Of a stretch of 64,000 nt of DNA, positions 54,941 to 64,000 are shown in pieces. The DNA lies in contig CM056577.1 in the NCBI GenBank assembly GCA_029721435.1, forward strand, positions 121,337,219 to 121,401,218, given 5' to 3'. Made by a program: the position numbers and the translations under genes. Each line of letters starts with the position of its first letter. The stretch's first letter is position 1. The notes below the pieces were generated by a model. It was not told the origin of the DNA and did not search any database. It saw only the letters and a list, made by a program, of their open reading frames with translations. The DNA comes from Gymnothorax reevesii (taxonomy: Eukaryota; Chordata; Actinopteri; Anguilliformes; Muraenidae).

Positions 54941-57048
54941 TTTTTCATGCCAAGACAGTTTCATTTCTTGGCTTCATTATTTCAGAAGGGTTGGTCCACA
55001 TGTATCCTGACAAAGTGTCTGCAGTCAGGGATTGGCCTGCCCCTCAAAACGTGAAGGAGGTGCAACAGTTTTTGGGCTTTGCTCATTTTTATAGGAGGTT
55101 TATCTGTAATTTTAGTGTGGTAGCTGCCCCCATAATCGTGCTCACTAAGAATACCTCCTCCTCTTTTGCTTGGTCTCCGGCAGCTGAAGCTGCTTTTCAG
55201 GAGTTAAAGGAGCGATTTACCTCAGAACCCATGCTCGTTTTGCCCGACCCCTCCCTCCTACTTCCTGTGGAGGTGGATGCATCGGAAGTCGGGGAAGGTA
55301 CCATTTTGTCCCAGCGCCCCCTTCGGGACGATAAGTTGCACCCATGCGCCGACTTCTCCCCCTCATTGTTGGCAGCCGAACGGAATTACAGCATTGGTGA
55401 TCGGGAGTTGTTGGCCGTCAAGTTGGCATTAGAAGAGTGGCGCCATTAGTTGGAGGGGGCTGAACAGCCATCTGTGGTTTGGATGGATCATAAAAATCTC
55501 CAATACATCCAACAGACTAAACGATGTAATTCTTGGCAGGCGGGGTGGTTGCCGTTTTTTCGCTTTAACTTTACCTTAATCTATCGCCCAGGGTCTAAAA
55601 ACATCAAATCTCATGCTTTTTCGCAGATTCACGATCGCTCCGGTCGCAACCCTATTCCTGAGCCGGTTATCCCGGCAGCTCAGATTGTGGCTCCATTCAG
55701 TTCGGACGTCAAGTCTGTTGTGCGCGAGGCGTTGAAAAATGATCCCGGTCCTGGTGAGCCTGGGAGCCGCCTGACTGTTTATTTGTTCCTTTAGCTGTGC
55801 AGTCCCAAGCAGTTCTTGGCCCGACATTTTTGGTGGCCCAGCATGATGGAGGACATCTGGGAGTTTGTAGCAGTGTGCTGTATTTGCCCTAGGAAAAAGA
55901 CTTCCCACCTCGCACCCTCTGGTCTGCTGCGGCCGTTGCCCGTCCCTCAGCACTCGTGGAGCCATATCGCTTTTGATTTCGGCGCGAGAGACTGCCCTTC
56001 TTGTTGTGGATCATGTTTTCCGGCTGCATGGCATCCCTCAAGATGTGGTTTCTGACCGAGACCCTCAATTTACGGCCAAATTCTGGCGTACGTTTTGCAA
56101 CCAGTTGGGGGCCTCCGTGAGCCTTTCCTCGAGTTTCCATCCAGAGACTAACGGGCAGACTGAGCAAACCAACCAGTCTTTGGAGAATACTCTTCAATGT
56201 TTGGCGGCTGACAACCCTCCCTCGTAGAGTTGATTTTTAGCAGGGGCCATATACTCCCATAATTCACTGGGTAACTCCTCCACTGGTCTTTCCCCATTTG
56301 AGGCTCAGTTAGGTTATCAGCCGCCACTGTCTCCTGAGACTGACAGGGATTCAGAGGTTCCTTCGATTAATTACTTTGTTCGGTGTTGTCAGTCAGTTTG
56401 GGCCAGGGTCCCTTCCTCCTTGTTGCGCTCTGGATGGAAACAAAAGACCGCCGCAGATCGAAGGCCCCATTCAGCCCCATCTTAATCGGGCAGGCTAAAG
56501 GGTCTGGCTTTCCACGTGGGACCTGCCCTTGAGAGTGGAGTCACGCATATTGGCTCCCCTCTTTATTGGTCCTTTTAAGATTGTGCAAAGGATCAATCCG
56601 GTCACAGTCCGGTTGAAGCTCCTTAGATCCTTATGGATCCACCCCTCTTTTCATGTCTCCAGACTCAAACCGGTTAGCACTTGCGTCCTGGCTCCGGTCG
56701 ACAAACCCCCGCCGCCGCCGCGAATGATTGAGGGGGGGCCGGTTTACAGTGTGTGTCGTATTTTAGCCGAGAGGAGTGTGGTGTCGTGGAGCTCAGTTTT
56801 TATTAGATTGGGAGGGTTATGGTCCTGGGGAGTGGTGCTGGGTCTCTTCTCGGGATATCCTGGATCCTACTCTTATTTCTGAATTCCGTGCGCGGGGCTC
56901 TCTGGGAACTTCTGGGGTTGTTCCTTGGGGGGGGTCCTGTCATGGTTTTTTAGGTGTGCGTGTTGTTTGGACCTTTCTTTGCAGCTCTCGTCCCGGGACG
57001 ATGTCAAATTCCTGGGCCATCAAATTCTTTAGGCAGCTGGTTGATTGA
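54941..57048 (+). pseudogene. Chromodomain Gypsy (chromovirus-type) pol fragment
   Basis: Starts abruptly within the reverse transcriptase thumb ([30 protein letters not shown]). RNase H follows: [37 protein letters not shown] and VVWMDHKNLQYIQ. A TAG at 55447-55449 and a TAG at about 55792 interrupt it. Integrase pieces: [20 protein letters not shown], then in another frame [20 protein letters not shown] and [16 protein letters not shown] (catalytic Asp and Glu). A chromodomain-like end, [20 protein letters not shown], lies near 56800-56860 in a third frame. Gag, protease and the palm catalytic motif are missing. A fish chromovirus (sushi-like) assignment is from family knowledge. Confidence 0.85.
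56925..56937 (+). promoter_or_regulatory. Polypurine tract of the chromovirus fragment
   Basis: TTGGGGGGGGTCC lies directly before TGTCATGG, the start of the 3' LTR. Confidence 0.75.
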
Positions 57049-57325
57049 GCTGGGGCGGCACATCGCCAGAATCTATATTAGCAGGATGTCCGGCATGCCT
57101 CCTTCACTAGAGTGTCTGTGTTTAGCTTCGCACTATAGCCGAAGGTATCTGTAGTCAGGTTTCGTATGACTTTCTATCTTCTTATTGTAAGAGTTTCTTC
57201 TGCCTTTTTCTATCTTGCTTTGCTTCCATGGTTCGGACTATTATACGTCCTTTGGTAGCGCGGGTACTTGTGTTTAGTCTTTATTATTCTCTGTGTTTGT
57301 GCTACTCTCTTTCCCTCTGTCGTTG
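56938..57325 (+). repeat. 3' LTR of the chromovirus fragment, truncated
   Basis: Begins TGTCATGG after the polypurine tract. Its CA terminus is not found before LINE sequence starts near 57326, so the LTR was cut off or the LINE replaced its end. Confidence 0.6.
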
Positions 57326-59888
57326 TTATTAGCCTCCGTATACTACCGGCCATTACAGAAGTATGAAGAAAATGGCATAGACCAGCTCGAGAGCAAACTG
57401 TTACAGATAATGTATGATTATGGACTATCTAAGTTTATATTATTTGGTGACTTCAATGCCAGAACTGGTATAGATACAAATTTCATTTTGGATGACACAG
57501 CTACTTACCTACCTTTGCCTAAAGATTACAACTGTGATGATTTTAATCTACCTCGAAATTCATCTGATAAATTCAGGTGATAAATAATTATGGAAGATTA
57601 CTTTTAGATCTCTGTAAGGAAATGAGTGTTCATATTGTTCATGGTAGAACTGTAGCCGATCGCAAAGGACATCATACTTATATTTCACACACAGGATCCA
57701 GTGTTGTGGATCATGTTCTTGTTTCTTCTGATGTTTTCCATCGGTCATTGACGTGTGTAACTGCCAGAACTGAATCTGACCACTTACCTTTTAGTTACAC
57801 AATTGAATCTCAGTAACTACTTGTCTTGTGATAGTTAACAGTACCAGTGCTACTAAGGATAAGTCTACGAGTTTAGGTATCAAGGTATGTGCGATCTGTT
57901 TTCCAGTATTACCTTAAAAGATATTCTAATATTTTCTTGCTACTGATGTTAGCCAAGCTGTGTATAAACTGACTGTATTTTCACTTAGCTCTGTAGTGTT
58001 CCAAACAGTATAAATTATTTATTCGAAAGCCAAATGCCAAACTACTACCGCCATGGTGTGATAAAGAATGTGAAAATCTCAAAGCAGTGAAGTACTCTTG
58101 TTTGAATTGTTATAGAAAATATAAATGTGATCAAACTTTAACAAATTACATTATTGCAAAAAAAGAATTGAAGAAACGCTGTGCCAAAAACAAAGAGGAC
58201 TAGAAAGTGTTTTTACTCGTAAAAACAGATGTCTCCCCCTTTCTTAAAATTGGGGGACCCCAGAATTTTAACCCCTAAAAGGCACAATGGGATCACACGG
58301 GCAACCTCCATACCAAATCTGAAGCTTCTAGGTCATATAGTTTTGGAGATATGGACCAGACAAAAATTGGAACGCCGACGCCAATGCCGACAGGAACTCA
58401 CCCGAAAACAATATGTCTCCCCCGACCCTTCGGAGGGGGAGACATAATTATGACCGACAGTATGCAGAAGAAATAAAACAATTGTCTTATGACAGGGATT
58501 GTATATTCTGGGAGAAAGTGAAACATGCCCTGGGTTCAAGGATGGTTAGTAACACTATATCTGCTGATACGTGGTTACATTATTTTAAGAATTTATTAAA
58601 TTCTCCAGATAAACATAGATTTTCTGATTCTGATTCAACAGCGCAGTGGTTGGCTCTGGCTAGGTCTGTACTAATTGGACGGCATAACCTGACGTCAGGT
58701 TTTGCCCAGATCTTGTGAAGATCTTGGGAGAAGCTGTTCAGAGAGGAAATCATGCTCACGAAATCACGTTCTTGGATTATGGCTAAATCCCTGTATCTTA
58801 TGTTTAGAAACTTTTGAGAGGTTCAGCATGGACAACCAACATTATAACATGTATTAAAAGAAGGATCAGCATGTTAGGTCCCCTTTAAAAAAGTGAAAAT
58901 TGAACCTTTAATATTAAAGAAATAGAAGTAACTACCTACTACAAATACCTAGGAATATTGTTTTCATCAAGGCTTAATTGGTAAGCGGCTAGCAAAACAC
59001 TTGCAAATCAAGCATCTAAAGCTCTAGTTCCAAATTTCAGTCTTTTTAAGCATGATAACCACATATCATTCAAAACAGCGGTCACATTATTTGATGGAAA
59101 AATTGCACCCATTCTGCTATATCAGTCAGAAATTTGGGGTAATAAGTATTTTATATTTATAGATAACATTCACACTTCCTTTCTGAAAAGAATTTTAGGA
59201 GTAGGTAAATTTGCTCCAAATAAAGCTATACTGGGGGAAATGGGTAGATACAGTTTGTATGTTGAGTGTCGATATAGAATTATTAAATATTGGATAAGAT
59301 TGCTACATATGGAAGCTTCAGGATTCATCTGTCTGTGTTATTTAATGTTAAAAGTTATAATGAAAATGGGAAACAAAACTGGTCAAAATCTCATGTCAGA
59401 CATTTGGTTTTTTCAACTGGTTTCTCCTTTGTATGGTTATCACAAAATGTTGGTGATGCAAAGTTATTGTTACAATATTTCAAACAAAGACTAATTGATA
59501 TGTTCTCACAGTCATGGTTTGAATCTGTTTGTTCATCAAAGATTTTGAGCAATTATGCTGAGGTTAAATCATATTTATATCCAGAAATGGACATTACCCA
59601 GCTCCAAGATCGTTAATTAGAGCAGTATGTAAACTAGGAATATCTTTTCGGAGAAATAATGAAATCTTGCAGTCTGACTGTACTTTTACAAACTGTAATC
59701 GTCAAGAGGTTAAAGATGAATTCCATGTTCTATTTAAATGTGAGAAATCCTCAGATCTGCGTTGTAAACTATTACCAAAAGTCTGCAAAGCATTTGTTTG
59801 TAAACAAGATTTTATCAACGTTGTACAGTCAACCCAGTTAAGTCAACTTAAATCATTAGCGCTGTTTATGATACAAGTATTTAAGTAA
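57326..59888 (+). mobile_element. Third LINE: endonuclease start and C-terminal part, middle deleted
   Basis: 57326-57816 encodes an EEP endonuclease C-terminal half: SVYYRPLQKYEENGIDQL, ILFGDFNARTG, GRLLLDLCKEM, VVDHVLVSSDVF and SDHLPF, with a frameshift near 57575. From about 58900 the reverse transcriptase thumb and tail appear: TYYKYLGILFSSRLNW, TLFDGKIAPILLYQSEIWG and LKRILGVGKFAPNKAILGEM, then a zinc-like block with EVKDEFHVLFKCEKSSDLRC ending at 59888. The palm with its catalytic Asp pair is absent. The repeat at 58213-58447 interrupts it. It is neither the L1 nor the RTE type seen elsewhere in the window; its clade is not assigned. Confidence 0.75.
58213..58447. repeat. ATGTCTCCCCC palindromic repeat inside the third LINE
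   Basis: Starts near GATGTCTCCCCCTTTC and ends in a hairpin ATGTCTCCCCC / GGGGGAGACAT (58412-58446, loop GACCCTTCGGA). Internal text AGTTTTGGAGATATGGACC resembles words in the tandem-unit repeats at 12405 and 62452. Non-coding. Confidence 0.6.
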
Positions 59889-59889
59889 T

Positions 59890-61825
59890 GACTATGCAAT
59901 GTTTGTATTCCTAGCTCAGTTTTCTCTTTTTCTTTTTCATCTTGAATTGTCATCGACTGGAAGTTGTATTAGTTGTGTAAATGTATAATATAATTGTACT
60001 TTTGGCCATGTGGCCTATATATTGAACAAATCTGAACCCGGTAACACGTGAAGTAGGGCCACAGACTTTTTTAATAAACTCATGCAGAGGTAGAGTTGCC
60101 AAATCATGCAAGACTTTATGAAAGTGACAGACAGATTTGAAGTTTTGAAAATTGGTAAAATTTATGAAGTTATTATCAAGGATGCTGCAATGGTGATGTT
60201 AAAAGTTTTTCTTGTCCAAGACTTTCAATGCTTTTTTAAAGTAAGATTCAATAGGTCTAACAGCTATAAGCATAGGTAGTATTGGTAAATGACCTGCATG
60301 GCACAGTAATCGATATGTGAAAATATAAGGGCCGCGTTACTGGTGAAGGATGATCTGATTGGTTTGAAATTACGTAGAATAAAATTGACAATTTTCACAA
60401 TACATTTGACATGGCTTCTGTGGGGAAACATAAATTTGTACTTTTGAATACAGTGGAGAAACAGACAGATTTCTGTGTTAGGCCACCTCACAAGTATATG
60501 TTAATGACTGCTGGCAGTTCCACCTTGGGGATTTTCCACTAGTCCACAGGGGAGAAGAGGGCAAGACCCACGACCATTCTGGATTTGAATTATCCAATCC
60601 ACAGTGCCAAACATGGCACACAATTGCTTGCAACCAATCGGAAGTCAAAACGTATTTTACACACAAATTTGAAAATATGCAAATGTAATGCTATAAATGG
60701 TGTTTCAATGAACATTTTTTGGGATTTTGTTTCCTTGGTGGCTCATGTAATAAATACTTTCTGCTTTTTTAGCACAAACATTGGATCTGCTTCTTTTGAA
60801 CGACAGTCATAATATTTGTTCCAGGTAAAACTTTGGATTTACAAACAAATTTAGCGCAGTGAGCAGGGAGGATTCGTTTCCGGACCTCTGCGGGTTTTCT
60901 GACCAATTCAGGAAGTACCTTGTGAGTACTTTGTTTTATCACAATATAGTTTGGAAGGCAAAACTGCAGAGATCTGGAACGCTTCACCCAGTGGTACGTT
61001 AACCTATAAACAAGAATATGACCAGTGTAGAAGTGATCAGTTGTTCGTGGTTAAAAAACTATGTCTTTCTGTAACGTGTTTATATGGTATTGTTAACAGC
61101 TACTCTTTGTAGTACCAGTGCTGTTGTGTGATACAGGCCTATGTATTGAAAACATCGGTATATTGTGACGGGGTGAATGTTGGTCATCCCTACCGGCGTG
61201 AGAGTGAGAATTCACGCCAGAAAGGCGAATATGTGATTGCGTGGCTGTGGCAAGCGTATGTGTGTTGCCCATGGAACAGACGTGACTATTTTTTTTTACG
61301 ACTGGGTATTAGGTAGAAGGTAGCCTGCCTCAGAAGCGCATATCGTGTCCTTGTTTCATTGGCTCATGTTTTGGGAGAGGGGCAGTTCCATGGTGTCGGA
61401 CGTACATTTCAGACACTTCAAGTCAATGAAGAGCACAGTGAAGTGAGGAGATAACAGATTACACATCCTGGTTATGGCAGTCATCTGGTATGTAGGGGTA
61501 TAGCTCCTCATCATAATTTAGGAGATTTTGCTCCAAAATACCTTGGTGTTGGACGTACTCAGACAAATGTCATTGAAGACATGTACATGATTTGTTGTAG
61601 GATCTCTGTAAAGTGTTGAAACCTTTTCCAATTATTAGTCCATGACTGATTCCCCAAACAAGATTATATAAAAGAATCCATACTTTTTATAATAAGCTTT
61701 TAATGGACCGCTAAACACGGTGTTGGACGTACATTTTTTTGGAGTGGAACATACAGCGTCTGAATGTAATTTAAAATTCAACTGGATCTTCATCTCTAAC
61801 AAAAGTATTTTAAACTTTATCATAT
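59890..61825. other. Unassigned stretch with a recurring GTGTYGGACGTAC word
   Basis: GTGTCGGACGTAC (about 61396), GTGTTGGACGTAC (about 61548) and GTGTTGGACGTAC (about 61722) recur without forming a regular array. No gene recognised. Confidence 0.35.
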
Positions 61826-62200
61826 AGGCCTCTAATTTCGTTGACCGGGCGCATGCACGGCGCTGGCACAGCAAATTGGGGGAGCGCCGCACCAACGGGG
61901 TGTATCCAAGCGTATTTTGCAATTTCGTGCCCCGTGCAGCTTGGCGCAAGTACTCCTCTGTCCCGCCTCTGTCCCTCCTGCTGGCACAAGTGGCAAAGAG
62001 GGAGGAAAGAAGGCGTGAGTGGGTTTAACACAGCCGAGTCAACTCTTCACCAATCAAATGAGCTCCTCTCCTCACCTTTAACAGGTTGGAATAAAGAAGC
62101 CTCTGTCCTATATCTGCATGATGTGTTAATGTTGCATTTTACTTTGCTGCTTCAGGCATGTTTTCTGCACCGCTTACGTCTATACTAAGCATTACGAACA
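61826..62200. mobile_element. Element X copy C, left end only
   Basis: GGCCTCTAATTTCGTTGACC, then GGCGCATGCACGGCGCTGGC and GGCGCAAGTACTCCTCTGTC, aligns with the left ends of copies A and B. Similarity fades by about 62030-62200 and no right end is seen in the window. Confidence 0.65.
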
Positions 62201-62451
62201 TGAGTTAGCGGGCTAGCTAGGGCATTCGCGAATTATTACCATTAGAGTCATTCTACAGAAACGGCCACTTTTGGGATAGCATTATGTCGGAAAAAAAATA
62301 ATTATTTTCATACATTTAAACTTCAGTAACGCTTTTAGTTAACCATTTTGCTTTATGAATCCACAAAAATTAGAGCTTAATCGAATACCATTATTTTTCT
62401 ACACTCGCTTAAAACATGCTTCTGCTGTATTTTTATATATTATGTTTTTGG

Positions 62452-62940
62452 TCCGACCGCCGCCGCACTACGTGTTAACGCGATAACTGCAGTAATATTT
62501 CAATTAGAAATTCCAAGTTTTGCATATATGTAAGTATCATAAAGAGGAAGAACTGATTCGATTTCGGACAAGTTAAAATTTCTAGATTGGCCACCAGGGG
62601 CCAAAAACGGAAAAAATCACTGTTTTTATCATATCTCTGGAAATATTTGTCCGATTGACCTCAAATCAAGTGCAAATGAAAGGTCATGACCTGAGAATGT
62701 GTCCAACGGTGACATTATACCTGATTGGTTCAAAATTTTGACACAAGGTGGAGCTTTGTCACGGGGCCAAAAACTGATTTAGGTGTTAACGTGATAACTG
62801 CAGTAATATTTCAATTAGAAATTCCAAGTTTTGCATATAAGTGAGTATCATAAAGAGGAAGAACTGATTCGATTTTGGACAATTTACAATTTCTAGATTG
62901 GCCACCAGGGGCCAAAAACTGAAAGAATCACTGTTTTTAC
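62452..62940. repeat. Tandem-unit repeat, reverse-oriented relative to 12405-13060
   Basis: Begins with the cap TCCGACCGCCGCCGCACTAC, followed by GTTAACGCGATAACTGCAG and two ~140-bp units with GGCCACCAGGGGCCAAAAAC (about 62587-62607 and 62898-62918), separated by one AAAGGTCATGACCTGAGAATG-type unit. This mirrors the order at 12405-13060. Confidence 0.7.
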
Positions 62941-63470
62941 ACCCTAGCTACGACGTAGTCGAACGTATATAGCGCTCCGCGCGTCCGTCTGTCTGTCCGT
63001 GTGTCTGGATTCGTTTCCTGAGCATAACACAAGAACTATATGACTAAGAGGCTTCAGATTTGGTATGTAGCTTTCTCATGTGGTGCAGATGTGCATTTTG
63101 GTGGTTTCATTTTTTTGCTGCCAAAAATATTTGAAATTTGGTCAAAAACACCCTCTTTTTTTTGGACCTTGTAGACTTTGTTCATTCCGGGGCATGAATT
63201 CTTTTTTTTTTTCAGCCAAAATTTTTGCTAATTTTTATGATTCCCCATATCAGTTCAGTTAGCATTATATCCATCTGTAAAAACTGTATTACGTAGCAAC
63301 CTGCATCATTCTATGGAAAACATATATTACCTATGTGTCTACCACTAATATTGGATATACATTTATTGTGATGTATCGAGTTAGACTGGAGTCTACGTTC
63401 ATCTGATACACTCAGTCATCATAACATAAATGAACATTTCATCAGTGGCATATGCAAACCATTGGTGAAT
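62941..63470. repeat. Hairpin-headed interspersed repeat, family 3
   Basis: Opens with CTACGACGTAG (a palindrome at 62946-62956), then CGTCCGTCTGTCTGTCCGTG and a G/T-rich body. This is the same plan as 1689-1976 and 37940-38478 but without sequence identity in the body. The right end is unclear. Confidence 0.45.
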
Positions 63471-63474
63471 AATG

Positions 63475-63476
<2 letters not shown>

Positions 63477-63540
<64 letters not shown>
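63477..63540. repeat. (TA)n microsatellite
   Basis: About 60 bp of almost pure TA, abutting the left end of a Tc1. Confidence 0.95.
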
Positions 63541-63543
<3 letters not shown>

Positions 63544-64000
63544 TACCGCTCAAAAGTTTGGGATCACTTGCAAATTTCTTTGTTACATTACAACATTACA
63601 TTCTTTGTTACAAATACATTTTCATGCATTTCACAAACATTTTTTTCCATTTCAGAAACGATTAAAATTAATCAGATGGTTTTCAAAAAATGATCTACAT
63701 TTTTGCATCAAGGCCTATCATCGGCAACAAGCAGTCCTCTGCATCAATCTCCTGGTATGGCTGCTAATCCAAGTTACGCGTTTTATAAGGCTAATTGATT
63801 ATTAGAAAACCCTTCTGCAAATGTGTTGCACAGCTGAAAACCCTTGAATTAATAAAAGAGCGCAAAAGGAGCATGGCATTCTTGAGGTTGGTTTAGTACC
63901 TGAAGCATCAGCAGTTGTTTGTTTGTTTACAGGCTCAAAATGGCCAGAAAGAAAGAACTTCCTTTAGAGACCCATCAGTCTATTATTGTGCTAAGAAAAT
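63541..64000 (+). mobile_element. Tc1-like transposon C, left part (runs off the window)
   Basis: Begins CACTACCGCTCAAAAGTTTG immediately after a TA, the terminus of a well-known fish Tc1 family. About 400 bp of left terminal region precede the transposase start. Confidence 0.85.
63940..64000 (+). CDS. Tc1 transposase, N-terminal fragment (window edge)
   Basis: ATG at 63940 opens MARKKELPLETHQSIIVLRK and is still open at the window end. The opening matches the start of the helix-turn-helix region of Tc1 transposases. Whether the gene is intact cannot be judged here. Confidence 0.65.
   Translation, partial: MARKKELPLETHQSIIVLRK

Noticed and set aside
63462..63693. Frames beginning with Tyr-Ile repeats
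   Set aside because: Translation of the TA microsatellite and the Tc1 terminal repeat.
1..64000. tRNA and rRNA genes
   Set aside because: I looked for tRNA-like box A/B pairs and rRNA-like segments and saw none that I could support by eye; a covariance scan would be needed to exclude them.

Overview
ORGANISM. The window looks like gene-poor, transposon-dense nuclear DNA of a ray-finned fish. I see no bacterial or archaeal features. The evidence is the repeat content: three Tc1 families of the kind common in fish, hAT and PIF/Harbinger-like DNA elements with diagnostic target-site duplications (TSDs), Penelope-like retroelements, an L1-type LINE, a fish-style RTE/Rex-type LINE and two Gypsy-class LTR elements. 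The species cannot be named from the sequence. No intact host gene is certain. The best candidates are one uninterrupted endonuclease exon (9225-10274) and one short exon-like segment (27751-27838). LAYOUT. 1-1457: nothing recognised. 1458-6854: a terminal-inverted-repeat (TIR) element here called X (copy A), carrying a second element Y, two Tc1 copies and a short hairpin-headed repeat. 6855-9060: two Penelope-like fragments on the minus strand, one with the reverse transcriptase part and one with the GIY-YIG endonuclease and a hammerhead-like 3' motif, split by a 214-bp hAT MITE. 9225-10274: an intact exonuclease-endonuclease-phosphatase (EEP) exon. 11000-17030: MITEs, tandem-unit repeats, two minisatellites and an LTR-like repeat. 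17033-25143: palindromic repeat Z, interrupted by a 5.8-kb L1 with a perfect 14-bp TSD. 25200-28900: small MITEs and mostly unannotated DNA. 29045-37860: a deep nest in which a repeat holds an RTE-type LINE, which holds X copy B, which holds a young Gypsy element and Y copy B. 37940-46900: a hairpin-headed repeat, then an LTR split by a 7.2-kb element W. 47400-49935: a palindromic MITE and a hAT transposase remnant interrupted by nested TIR elements. 51894-53589: a minus-strand LTR with its polypurine tract, and a MITE. 54941-59888: a chromodomain Gypsy fragment followed by a third LINE. 61826-64000: a third X end, tandem-unit and hairpin-headed repeats, and the left end of a third Tc1. HOW IT FITS TOGETHER. 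Insertions within insertions, with TSDs and a second copy as reference, give a relative chronology: Y entered X before X was copied; the Tc1, MITE and Gypsy insertions came afterwards and are copy-specific; the Gypsy LTRs (3 differences in 143 bp) mark one of the youngest events. MAIN POINT OF INTEREST. Element W (39413-46629) has roughly 555-bp TIRs ending TAGGCCTGTGAC, a 3-bp GAA TSD that can be checked against a related LTR copy, and a decayed, intron-containing minus-strand gene. That gene joins N-terminal Cys/His zinc pairs, a central block with possible RNase-H-fold (DDE-like) motifs, a FEN1/Asteroid-like PIN nuclease block and a Cys-rich tail. I cannot assign it to a named transposon superfamily from sequence alone.
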